Position numbers and translations under genes: made by a program. This document shows positions 7,638 through 14,891 of a stretch of 39,812 bases of DNA, piece after piece; the stretch's first letter is position 1; each line of letters opens with the position of its first letter. The notes under the pieces were generated by a model, which was not told where the DNA came from, made no database searches, and saw only the letters and a list, made by a program, of their open reading frames with translations. Origin of the DNA: Phycisphaerales bacterium (lineage in GTDB: Bacteria; Bacteroidota; Bacteroidia; Chitinophagales; Chitinophagaceae). Location of the stretch: the NCBI GenBank assembly GCA_030054025.1, contig JASGCQ010000016.1, positions 1 to 39,812 of the forward strand. The letters run 5' to 3'.

Positions 7638-8903
7638 TTGCAAGTTTACAAATTTGGAGGCGCATCCATAGAAAGCCCCGAACGGATGAAAGCTCTGCTG
7701 CCAATTTTAGCGGAAGCAAAAGGCCAATTAATCGTTGTGGTATCGGCAAAAGGTAAAACTACCAACCTGCTCGAAAATATTGTGCATGAAGCTTGTGCAG
7801 GCAATAAGCAGAAAGCAGGAATATTACGCAAAGAACTAGAGGTAGACCACTTAGATTATGCTGCTAAAGTATTGGATAATACTGCTTACAAACAGATAGC
7901 AGATGAATTAAACGAATATTTCAACGAATTGCAATGGGCGGTAGATGACGCTACCGCAGAACGCTACGACTATTCTTACGACCAAATAGTTTGTATCGGC
8001 GAATTGCTTTCTACCAAGATATTCTGTTCCTACCTGCAACATGAAGGTTTAAATTTTGAGTGGGTAGATTCTCGCGACATTATTCGTACAGACGATACAT
8101 ACCGTGATGCCAAAGTAGATTGGGACTTTTCTAAAAACCAAGCACAACAAGTACTTGGTAAATTGTTGGCCGAAGGGAAACATATTGTCGTACAAGGTTT
8201 TATAGGTGCCACTTCTGATAACGCCTCGGTTACTTTAGGCAGAGAAGGTTCGGATTATTCTGCAGCTATGATGGCAGCCATGCTAGGAGGCACAGCTGTT
8301 ACCATTTGGAAAGATGTAGAAGGACTAAAAAATGCTGACCCCAAGATATTTAACGACACTGTAAAAATTGAAGCCATAACCTACCACGAAGTGATAGAAA
8401 TGGCCTACTATGGCGCACAAGTTATTCACCCCAAAACAATTAAACCACTCCAAAACAACAATATACCTCTATATGTCAGGTGCTTTTTGAATAAAGATTG
8501 GAAAGGTACTGTGATACAAAATGAGGTGAGTAGTATTTTCTATCCCCCGTTAATTATCCTCAAAAAGAATCAAATTTTGCTTCAAGTAACTACTCGCGAT
8601 TTCTCATTTATTACCGAAGATAATTTGAGCAAGCTCTACAGCATTTTTCACAACTTGAAAATCAAAATCAACTTGATTCAAAATGCAGCTATTAGCTTTG
8701 TGGCTTGTATTGATAATAAAGAGGAGCAGGTAAAACAGCTTATAGCTTTGCTTGAAAAGGATTTTAAAGTGTTCAGTAATGAAGATGTGAATCTATTAAC
8801 TATCCGACACTATACACCCGAAACCTTATTTGATTTGACCAAAGGTCGTTACCCACTTTTGGAGCAAAAAACAAGAGAGACAGTTCAAGTGGTATATAAA
8901 TAA
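7638..8903 (+). CDS. lysC: Aspartate kinase
   Basis: Aspartate kinase phosphorylates aspartate, the first step to lysine/diaminopimelate, threonine and methionine. The N-terminal KFGGAS (residues 5-10) is the nucleotide-binding signature. VVVSAKGKTTNLL, the region GFIGATSDNASVTLGREGSDYSA and IWKDVEGLKNADPKIF are the kinase core. YHEVIEMAYYGAQVIHPKTI leads into the C-terminal half (about 300-421), which has the regulatory ACT-domain character expected of a monofunctional, probably feedback-inhibited enzyme. No homoserine dehydrogenase is fused. The start is TTG at 7638, because the conserved VYKFGG begins three codons later and no ATG or GTG lies upstream in frame nearby. The 26-base gap to the aminotransferase suggests co-transcription. 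Its product feeds the meso-DAP that MurE, in the dcw cluster, adds to the wall precursor. Confidence 0.93.
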   Translation: MQVYKFGGASIESPERMKALLPILAEAKGQLIVVVSAKGKTTNLLENIVHEACAGNKQKAGILRKELEVDHLDYAAKVLDNTAYKQIADELNEYFNELQWAVDDATAERYDYSYDQIVCIGELLSTKIFCSYLQHEGLNFEWVDSRDIIRTDDTYRDAKVDWDFSKNQAQQVLGKLLAEGKHIVVQGFIGATSDNASVTLGREGSDYSAAMMAAMLGGTAVTIWKDVEGLKNADPKIFNDTVKIEAITYHEVIEMAYYGAQVIHPKTIKPLQNNNIPLYVRCFLNKDWKGTVIQNEVSSIFYPPLIILKKNQILLQVTTRDFSFITEDNLSKLYSIFHNLKIKINLIQNAAISFVACIDNKEEQVKQLIALLEKDFKVFSNEDVNLLTIRHYTPETLFDLTKGRYPLLEQKTRETVQVVYK

Positions 8904-8970
8904 CGAACATTCAACAATAAAGCATATATTTTTTTGGTAAAAAAAGATGAGTATTTACAAAGTCAAACTA

Positions 8971-8978
8971 TATATTTG
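8971..8978 (+). promoter_or_regulatory. Bacteroidota -7 promoter element (TATATTTG)
   Basis: This is an exact match to TAnnTTTG, 15 bases before the ATG of the lipoprotein gene. No good -33 TTG was found at the usual distance. Its position supports the start at 8994 over an in-frame GTG/TTG further upstream. Confidence 0.55.
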
Positions 8979-8993
8979 CAAAAAATAAACATT

Positions 8994-9431
8994 ATGAAAA
9001 AAATAACCACATTTTTATTTGCAGTCGTAATTTCTGTAGCTGCACTTCAATTTGCATCTTGCAAGAAAGATAATAAATCGAGCAATCCAACGATAATTGG
9101 TACTTGGGCATCAAAAACATTTAATGTCAAGGAAGTATTGAATGGTGTAGTACTAACTGATACTACTGAGTCATATACTGATACAGAAGAAGTAACTTTT
9201 AATACAGATAACAGTTATAATTATGTAGATGTAAAGGATACAACTTACAATGAGAATGGGACTTATTCTATAGCTGGAACAAAATTATATATTACAAGAG
9301 CTAGCGGATGGAAGGACACATTTGACTATGAAGTAAGCAGTTCTGAATTTACAATCAAGCGTAGCTATACTTATACTGATGTTGATGGAAATCATGTACA
9401 TTCCCGCAGCATAAAATATGCTAAAAAATAA
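8994..9431 (+). CDS. Lipocalin-like lipoprotein (145 aa)
   Basis: This is a predicted secreted lipoprotein. It has a basic start (MKK), a hydrophobic stretch to residue 19 and FASC at 20-23, so Cys23 would be lipidated; KKDN follows the Cys, a tail usual in Bacteroidota lipoproteins. The mature part begins IIGTWASKTFNV and continues as beta-strand-rich Thr/Tyr/Asp segments, which fits the small 'lipocalin-like' (Lipocalin_4/5) domains common in this phylum. These have a GTW motif near the N-terminus and a C-terminal YxKK-type end. The longer frame from 8934 would place 20 charged residues before the signal peptide and the promoter inside the gene, so I reject it. It has its own promoter and terminator. 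The ligand is unknown. Confidence 0.72.
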   Translation: MKKITTFLFAVVISVAALQFASCKKDNKSSNPTIIGTWASKTFNVKEVLNGVVLTDTTESYTDTEEVTFNTDNSYNYVDVKDTTYNENGTYSIAGTKLYITRASGWKDTFDYEVSSSEFTIKRSYTYTDVDGNHVHSRSIKYAKK

Positions 9432-9450
9432 ATAGCAAACTTAAATTAGG

Positions 9451-9508
9451 TTGCACTTAGCGATGAATCCTTAGTAAAAGGGCAAACATCACTAAGTGCA
9501 ATTTTTTT
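9451..9508 (+). terminator. Rho-independent terminator after the lipoprotein gene
   Basis: The 15-bp arm 9451-9465 (TTGCACTTAGCGATG) pairs with 9487-9501 with one mismatch, and a run of seven T follows. The T run overlaps the stop codon of the small convergent ORF at 9507-9683. Confidence 0.85.
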
Positions 9509-9683
9509 ATACCAACTTCATCTGAGCTGCTTTTGCCAAAATATTCGCTACTGCTTGCTCGCGGGGCTGCATCAAATCTACAGAAATTTCTCGAAGGATT
9601 TGCTTCATAGTCTTTTGTGTATTGATTTTTTTGCAAGAAGCCGAATTGGAAGGGGTATTTTTAGGATGTAATTGTTTTATCAT
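9507..9683 (-). CDS. Small hypothetical protein (58 aa)
   Basis: An ATG-initiated 58-codon ORF begins MIKQLHPKNTPSNSASCKKI and ends in a predicted amphipathic helix, VDLMQPREQAVANILAKAAQ. It fills the space between the lipoprotein terminator and the icd promoter on the opposite strand. Its stop codon lies in the terminator T run, and its ATG is 46 bases from the poly-C tract at 9729-9742. Methionine 26 (MKQILREISVD) could be an alternative start. I recognise no family. The codon choice is not obviously random, but an ORF this short is weak evidence on its own. Confidence 0.4.
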   Translation of the reverse strand: MIKQLHPKNTPSNSASCKKINTQKTMKQILREISVDLMQPREQAVANILAKAAQMKLV

Positions 9684-9728
9684 TCAAATTTCTTTTCTAC
9701 TTAAACGCTACTATTTTTAAAATATTGT

Positions 9729-9742
9729 CCCCCCCCCCCCCC
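9729..9742. repeat. Homopolymeric tract of 14 C
   Basis: Fourteen consecutive C sit in otherwise AT-rich intergenic DNA between a small minus-strand ORF and icd. Tracts this long are prone to slippage. The tract is about 60 bases upstream of the putative icd -7 box, 116 bases upstream of the icd ATG and 46 bases upstream of the small ORF's ATG. Confidence 0.95.
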
Positions 9743-9802
9743 AAATAATTGCTTTGAAAAAACAATGGCAATTTTTGAACAATGGGAAACAAATATTCCT
9801 GC

Positions 9803-9810
9803 TATAATTG
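9803..9810 (+). promoter_or_regulatory. Putative -7 promoter element for icd (TATAATTG)
   Basis: Seven of eight positions match TAnnTTTG, 48 bases before the icd ATG. An upstream TTTTTG at 9772-9777 is somewhat too far away for a standard -33 element. Confidence 0.4.
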
Positions 9811-9857
9811 TAACTTAGCCCTTGTTCAAAATATTCTTATTAAAACATTCCTTTTCA

Positions 9858-11087
9858 ATGGCAAAAATTAAAGTTGCAAACCCAGTTGTAGAGCTAGATG
9901 GTGACGAGATGACTCGGATTATCTGGAAATTTATCAAAGACAAATTAATCCTTCCTTATTTAGAGCTTGACATCAAATATTACGATTTAGGTATCGAATA
10001 TCGAGACGAAACAAACGATCAAGTTACTATTGACGCTGCAAATGCGATTAAACAATATGGTGTAGGTATCAAATGTGCTACCATCACACCCGATGAGCAA
10101 CGTGTAGAAGAATTCAAATTGAAACAAATGTGGAAAAGCCCGAATGGCACTATTCGCAATATTTTGGACGGTACCGTATTTCGTGAGCCGATTGTGATTG
10201 ATAATATCCCACGTTTGGTAACCACTTGGGATGCCCCAATTATTGTTGGTCGTCATGCATTTGGCGACCAATATCGCGCTACTGATTTTGTAACCAAAGG
10301 CAAAGGTAAATTGACGATTAAATTTGAGGGAGAAGATGGCACTTTGATAGAGCATGAAGTCTTCAATTTTAAGGGCGATGGCGTAGCTATGGCGATGTAC
10401 AATACAGATGAATCCATCAAAGGTTTTGCTCGTTCTTGCTTCAATATGGCACTATCCAAAAAATGGCCTTTGTTCCTTTCTACCAAAAATACCATCCTCA
10501 AAAAATACGATGGTCGTTTCAAGGATATTTTTGAAGAAATTTACCAAAATGAATTTAAAACCTCATTTGAGGCGGTGGGTATTACTTATGAACACCGATT
10601 GATTGATGATATGGTGGCGAGTGCATTGAAATGGAATGGCAATTTTGTTTGGGCCTGTAAAAACTACGATGGCGATGTACAAAGCGATACAGTTGCACAA
10701 GGTTTTGGTTCGCTTGGATTAATGACCTCTGTATTGATTACGCCCGATGGCAAAACTATAGAAGCCGAAGCAGCACATGGTACCGTTACGCGCCACTATC
10801 GCGAGTACCAAAAAGGTAAACCAACCTCTACTAACCCAATTGCTTCTATTTTTGCTTGGACACGCGGTTTGATGTTTCGTGGAAAATTAGATGCTAACCA
10901 AGAACTCATCAATTTTTGTCAAGCACTTGAAGATGTTTGTATTGAAACAGTTTCTTCTGGTAAAATGACCAAAGACCTTGCCGTTTGTATTCACGGAAGC
11001 AAAGTAAATCATGGAGAGCATTACCTCTATACAGAGGAGTTTTTGGATGCACTGGATGCTGGTTTAAAAGTGAAATTGGGTCAATAA
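9858..11087 (+). CDS. icd: NADP-dependent isocitrate dehydrogenase (eukaryotic-like type)
   Basis: The enzyme oxidatively decarboxylates isocitrate to 2-oxoglutarate in the TCA cycle, making NADPH. From the ATG at 9858 ([20 protein letters not shown]) it is 409 aa, and its numbering matches that of mammalian cytosolic [11 protein letters not shown] starts at Ser94, FREPI carries the Arg near 109, and the segment [13 protein letters not shown] holds the Arg near 132 and Tyr139, with substrate and catalytic roles. [14 protein letters not shown] carries the catalytic-Lys region, the downstream DDMVA segment has metal-binding Asp residues, and [11 protein letters not shown] is the NADP-binding loop. 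This is subfamily II, unlike the E. coli-type enzyme. An in-frame start at 9822 would add 12 residues absent from the family. ftsE starts 31 bases downstream and may be read through. Confidence 0.96.
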   Translation: MAKIKVANPVVELDGDEMTRIIWKFIKDKLILPYLELDIKYYDLGIEYRDETNDQVTIDAANAIKQYGVGIKCATITPDEQRVEEFKLKQMWKSPNGTIRNILDGTVFREPIVIDNIPRLVTTWDAPIIVGRHAFGDQYRATDFVTKGKGKLTIKFEGEDGTLIEHEVFNFKGDGVAMAMYNTDESIKGFARSCFNMALSKKWPLFLSTKNTILKKYDGRFKDIFEEIYQNEFKTSFEAVGITYEHRLIDDMVASALKWNGNFVWACKNYDGDVQSDTVAQGFGSLGLMTSVLITPDGKTIEAEAAHGTVTRHYREYQKGKPTSTNPIASIFAWTRGLMFRGKLDANQELINFCQALEDVCIETVSSGKMTKDLAVCIHGSKVNHGEHYLYTEEFLDALDAGLKVKLGQ

Positions 11088-11118
11088 GTATATGGTGAGT
11101 GCTTCATTTTAAAACAAC

Positions 11119-11817
11119 ATGATTATGAATAATAATGCCATAGTTGCGCTACAGAACGCCAATATTTACCAAAGCAATGCGTTGATTTTATCGAACGTAA
11201 ACTTTGAAGTGAATAGAGGAGAGATGGTTTATTTGATTGGTAAAACAGGAAGTGGTAAATCGAGTTTGCTCAAGACATTGTATGGTGATTTATACTTAAA
11301 AGATGGAGAAGGTAATGTTGCAGGGTTTAATCTCAAAGATTTGACTTGGAAAACGGTTCCACTGTTACGCCGAAATTTGGGTATCGTATTTCAAGATTTT
11401 AGATTATTGAGCGATAGAAACGTGTATAATAATTTGGAATTTGTATTGAAAGCTACTGGATGGACAGATAAAGCACTCATGAAGGAGAAGATAGAAGCCG
11501 TTTTGGGTAAAGTGGGTTTGCGAGGGAAAGGTTTTAAAATGCCACATGAAATGTCGGGCGGAGAGCAGCAACGCGTAGATGTTGCGCGTGCTTTGCTCAA
11601 CAATCCTAAACTCATTATTGCGGATGAACCTACTGGCAATCTCGACCCCGAAACTACCGAAGAAATTATGCAATTACTCATTACAATCTGTAAGGATTAC
11701 AATACAGGAATGATTATGGCGACCCACGATTATACCTTGTTACAAAAATATCCAGCACGTATTGTACGCATCGACCAAGGAAAATTGGTAGAACTTACCC
11801 CCGTAGGATATTCATAA
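11119..11817 (+). CDS. ftsE: Cell-division ABC transporter ATP-binding protein FtsE
   Basis: FtsE is the cytoplasmic ATPase that, with membrane partner FtsX, controls septal cell-wall hydrolases. The protein is 232 aa, usual for FtsE. It has Walker A GKTGSGKS at 41-48, a Q-loop at VFQDFRLL (the FQDF(R/K)LL sequence is characteristic of FtsE), ABC signature MSGGEQQR, Walker B KLIIADEP with its catalytic Glu, a D-loop NLDP and a switch His in MATHDY. ftsX is not in the window, so the pair is split here. LolD/MacB-type ATPases are the main alternative, but the FQDFRLL motif favours FtsE. The start could also be the ATG two codons later. Its last 23 bases overlap the 3' end of the convergent glycosyltransferase gene. 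Confidence 0.86.
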   Translation: MIMNNNAIVALQNANIYQSNALILSNVNFEVNRGEMVYLIGKTGSGKSSLLKTLYGDLYLKDGEGNVAGFNLKDLTWKTVPLLRRNLGIVFQDFRLLSDRNVYNNLEFVLKATGWTDKALMKEKIEAVLGKVGLRGKGFKMPHEMSGGEQQRVDVARALLNNPKLIIADEPTGNLDPETTEEIMQLLITICKDYNTGMIMATHDYTLLQKYPARIVRIDQGKLVELTPVGYS

Positions 11818-12922
11818 TTTTGAGTACGTTGTTCAAGTTGCTATAGAATTGCAGCAGTTTGTTTTTTCGCTTTTCAATTTCAACTTCATTAAATTCTGCT
11901 GTCATCAACAGCAGAATTTTTTGTTTGAACTCTTCAGTATTTTGAGCAATGGTACACAGTTCCTCTAAGCCTGTTCCATAGAGCATTGAGGGGTTAGTTA
12001 ATACAAATCTTCCGGCAAATAATGCGTAGAGTAATTTTAATTTTATACCACTCTCTTGAAAAGTAGGTAAGGTAATGATGTGAGCTTCTCCAATCATGCG
12101 ATTCATCATTTCATCATTCGGATTTTCGATAAGTGAAATGTGCGGTTTGCTAGCACAAGCAGCTCTGATTTTAGGATGAGGATTTTTTCCCGCAATTACA
12201 AATGGAATATGGATGTCTGCAAAAACCTCCTCAATTAAATAAAGAGCCGCTTCTATATTTTCGGGATGCGACAGATTACCATGATACAAACAAAAAGTTC
12301 CCCTCCCTTGATGAGTAACCACCTTGTTGTAGGGATGAAAGCCAGGTAAACAAACTACATGCTTGCGTGGATATAGTGTCTGAAAAAAATCTTGATCGGC
12401 TAACGATATTGTGATGAGTGAATGAGCAGCATTTAATTTCCGTTCAAATTTTTTGAGCATTAAAGACTCGAGCCAATAGTAAGTCTTTGTAGCTAAATTT
12501 TGACTTCTTTGCGCTAGTAATGAAAAGTAGTTTTGTTCAACGTTATGATTGCGAATAATTTTTTTCCTGTTGCTCAATTGTGGATGATGCAATAAATAAC
12601 AACTATGAATTCCTTCGAAAATGATAGGTGCTTCCACACTGATCAGTTTGGGTAGCAAAGATTTATCCCTTCTGGAATAGAGCATATAGGGCAACTTCAG
12701 AGAAATACCCAAAATGCCAGTTTTGCGTGGGTAGTACCAAACTTGGGTACAATATTTTTCTAATTCTATGGAGCTTGCTCTGCCATATTGAAAACAATGC
12801 AAATAAATAGATACTCCTTGCTCATAAAGGTTTTTGATGGTATAAAATACATCAATGACCCCACCATAATCCGCAGGGTAGGGTACATCAAAGGATATGA
12901 TATGTACTTTGAGCTCAGACAA
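11795..12922 (-). CDS. Glycosyltransferase, GT-B fold (375 aa)
   Basis: This is a predicted cytosolic or membrane-associated glycosyltransferase that transfers a nucleotide-activated sugar to a growing glycan. The N-terminal half has VHIISFDVPYPADYGGVIDV, the PxxxGG acceptor-side loop common in GT4-like enzymes. The C-terminal Rossmann half has CLYHGNLSHPENIEAALYL and TFQESGIKLKLLYALFAGR, equivalent to the 'E-x-G-x-x-x-K' donor-binding segment. The start is TTG at 12922, inside the 3' end of the upstream gene (8-base overlap), so translation is probably coupled. It is the last gene of the minus-strand three-gene operon and converges on ftsE with a 23-base overlap. Donor and acceptor cannot be deduced. 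Confidence 0.82.
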   Translation of the reverse strand: MSELKVHIISFDVPYPADYGGVIDVFYTIKNLYEQGVSIYLHCFQYGRASSIELEKYCTQVWYYPRKTGILGISLKLPYMLYSRRDKSLLPKLISVEAPIIFEGIHSCYLLHHPQLSNRKKIIRNHNVEQNYFSLLAQRSQNLATKTYYWLESLMLKKFERKLNAAHSLITISLADQDFFQTLYPRKHVVCLPGFHPYNKVVTHQGRGTFCLYHGNLSHPENIEAALYLIEEVFADIHIPFVIAGKNPHPKIRAACASKPHISLIENPNDEMMNRMIGEAHIITLPTFQESGIKLKLLYALFAGRFVLTNPSMLYGTGLEELCTIAQNTEEFKQKILLLMTAEFNEVEIEKRKNKLLQFYSNLNNVLKIMNILRG

Positions 12923-14009
12923 GATTTTCGTAAATTTTCAGTAATCTTTTTTCTTCTTCTTGCCAACAATATACCTCACGTGCAGCCAAACAGTTTTGTG
13001 CTAAACGATGGTAATATTCTTCGTCTTGCAATAGGCGATTCAAAGCCGAGGCAATATTTTCGGGTGTCAGGTCATCAATAAGCGTGGCAATTTCAAAACG
13101 AGCATTTACCTTTTCGTACTCGGGATATTGCACACAAAGCTGGGGTACGGCGGCGTGCATGTAATCAAAGAAACGATTTGCCATGCTCAAGCGGTTGCTG
13201 AGGCTAGTATCTTCAAACAATGTAATGCCAATACTTGCAGATAAGGTGTATTGGCGTAATTCTTCAGGCGGCACATAGCCTTTAAAAATAACTTTATGCT
13301 CTAGTTTATAAGCTGCCACTAAGGCTTTTGTTTCTTCATAAAAATTCCCCTCTCCGCAAATAATCAAAGGTACATCAACCCACTGCATAGCAGGAATTAA
13401 TTGTTCAAATCGTCTCCCTACATTCACCGCACCTTGATACAAAATGTATTTTTCCTTTTTATCTGGAACTTGTAGTAGTTTTAGAATAGTAGCATTGCGC
13501 ACAATAGCATAGGATACAGCATATTTTCGCTTAAACTCTTCTGCATAACATTCGCCAATGGTATAGCCTATCGGAAAGTTCGGTACCGTATGGAGTTCGA
13601 TCCAGAGCCACATTTTATGTACTCTAGGTCTGCTAATCACTTCTTTCAATTCTGTAAACAATTCATGCGCATCATATACCCTTTTTGTGCCTTTTATTTT
13701 AGAAGCATAGTAGATTGGCATAATTGTATCAAGGTCAATAGCACACAGAATATCTGCTTTACGAAAAAGTAAGGTAAAAAACAGTTTCAACCAATAATCT
13801 ACATACAATAATTTGCCTTTTTCGGCAACAATCGGAATGCGTTTTTGCTTGAATGGTCGCTCTATAAGAGCCTTACTATTTTTACGCTTAAAACCAATTA
13901 AAGTCACATCATAGCCTGCGCTCGACAAGGCAGTACAAATACGAATCATTCGTTGATCGTAATTGAGATCATTTGTTACTGCACAAATGATTTTGGTCGG
14001 TTTAGTCAT
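12915..14009 (-). CDS. Glycosyltransferase family 4-like protein (364 aa)
   Basis: This is a second GT-B glycosyltransferase. The start MTKPTKIICAVTNDLNYDQR at 14009 overlaps the end of the formyltransferase gene by 8 bases; the 27 open codons upstream are unlike the family. The N-terminal domain includes YDAHELFTE, common to GT4 enzymes. The C-terminal donor domain has YILYQGAVNVGRRFEQLIPA, LIICGEGNFYEE, VIFKGYVPPEEL and SLSNRLSMANRFFDYMHAAVP, where the usual E-x7-E donor-binding pattern appears altered. With the downstream glycosyltransferase and the upstream formyltransferase it forms a tight operon, probably for a lipid-linked surface oligosaccharide. The sugar donor is unknown. Confidence 0.83.
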   Translation of the reverse strand: MTKPTKIICAVTNDLNYDQRMIRICTALSSAGYDVTLIGFKRKNSKALIERPFKQKRIPIVAEKGKLLYVDYWLKLFFTLLFRKADILCAIDLDTIMPIYYASKIKGTKRVYDAHELFTELKEVISRPRVHKMWLWIELHTVPNFPIGYTIGECYAEEFKRKYAVSYAIVRNATILKLLQVPDKKEKYILYQGAVNVGRRFEQLIPAMQWVDVPLIICGEGNFYEETKALVAAYKLEHKVIFKGYVPPEELRQYTLSASIGITLFEDTSLSNRLSMANRFFDYMHAAVPQLCVQYPEYEKVNARFEIATLIDDLTPENIASALNRLLQDEEYYHRLAQNCLAAREVYCWQEEEKRLLKIYENLV

Positions 14010-14754
14010 TTTGGCACGAAGTTGAAAAATAGATTTTTCGTTTATTGACCTCGCAATAAGGCGGTTCAAATCCGGGCATCGTAGTAGCACGAATATGTAA
14101 TTTTATTTTTTCTTCGCTCCAAGAAAGGTCTATTCGTTTGAGGTCAATGATTTCATGACGATAATGCAAGGAACTGCCTTTCGAGGCTACCAAATCGGCT
14201 TGTGCAACTGCTTTGAAATTGCCCGAAATAATATGAGCTAAGGTTTGACAAAATAATTTGTAAGAAGCCTCGTAGGTGAGTTCGTATAATTGAAAAGCCC
14301 AACAATTGTGTGGAATATCGAACCTTTTCTGAAACAAAATATCACCATGGTCTATTCGCGTATCCATTTTATGGATTGTAGTGCCAAATTCTTCTTTGCC
14401 ATCAATAATGGCGAATGAAAATTGATTGCTTCCTCTGTATTCGGGCAAAGGTGCCATGTGTAGGTTCACAGACAATAGCTTTGCTTTGGCAATATCTTCT
14501 GCTTTAAGTATCTGATGGTACTGCACCGAATACAGAATATCACACTCGGGCATATCGTTTAAAGAGGCGATTACAGGAATTTGATGAGCTTTAGCCAAAG
14601 CAATTAAATCGTGATTATCCCCAAATTCTTTCCTCACTTGTGTCAATATTCCGATGACCTCAACGTTCAAGCTTTCTTGCTGTGCGATAAGATAGTGCAA
14701 GCATTCATAGCCAATAGGTTTCGAACCCAAAAAAACAATACGCTTCTTTTTCAT
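14002..14754 (-). CDS. Formyltransferase family protein, probable sugar N-formyltransferase
   Basis: The protein has a formyltetrahydrofolate-dependent transferase fold. From MKKKRIVFLGSKPIGYECL (ATG at 14754) it is 250 aa, clearly shorter than methionyl-tRNA formyltransferase (about 310 aa) and without that enzyme's full C-terminal domain. The catalytic triad is visible: Asn97 and His99 in SVNLHMAPLPEYRG, and Asp138 in DTRIDHGDIL. Its place at the head of an operon with two glycosyltransferases, opposite a flippase, points to formylation of an amino sugar (such as a 4-amino-4,6-dideoxyhexose) for a surface glycan rather than of initiator tRNA. A near-consensus -7 box on the minus strand (TACTTTTA, 14761-14768) lies only 7 bases before the ATG. 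The fold and catalytic residues are seen; the substrate is inferred. Confidence 0.8.
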   Translation of the reverse strand: MKKKRIVFLGSKPIGYECLHYLIAQQESLNVEVIGILTQVRKEFGDNHDLIALAKAHQIPVIASLNDMPECDILYSVQYHQILKAEDIAKAKLLSVNLHMAPLPEYRGSNQFSFAIIDGKEEFGTTIHKMDTRIDHGDILFQKRFDIPHNCWAFQLYELTYEASYKLFCQTLAHIISGNFKAVAQADLVASKGSSLHYRHEIIDLKRIDLSWSEEKIKLHIRATTMPGFEPPYCEVNKRKIYFSTSCQND

Positions 14755-14851
14755 GAAACGTAAAAGTAAGATGCAAAAACGAAAACTACAGGTATCTCGT
14801 ACTTGATTTACATTTTTAATGATAATGTACACCCCTTGACCTAAAGATAAT

Positions 14852-14859
14852 TACCTTTG
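14852..14859 (+). promoter_or_regulatory. Bacteroidota -7 promoter element (TACCTTTG) for the flippase
   Basis: This is an exact match to TAnnTTTG, 33 bases before the flippase ATG, in the 137-base divergent region shared with the formyltransferase operon. Confidence 0.5.
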
Positions 14860-14891
14860 ACCCAAATCTAAAGATTTTATTCAAAAATATT

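Noticed and set aside
14002..14754. Calling the formyltransferase Fmt (methionyl-tRNA formyltransferase).
   Set aside because: It is about 60 residues short, lacks the typical C-terminal domain and is locked in a glycosyltransferase operon.
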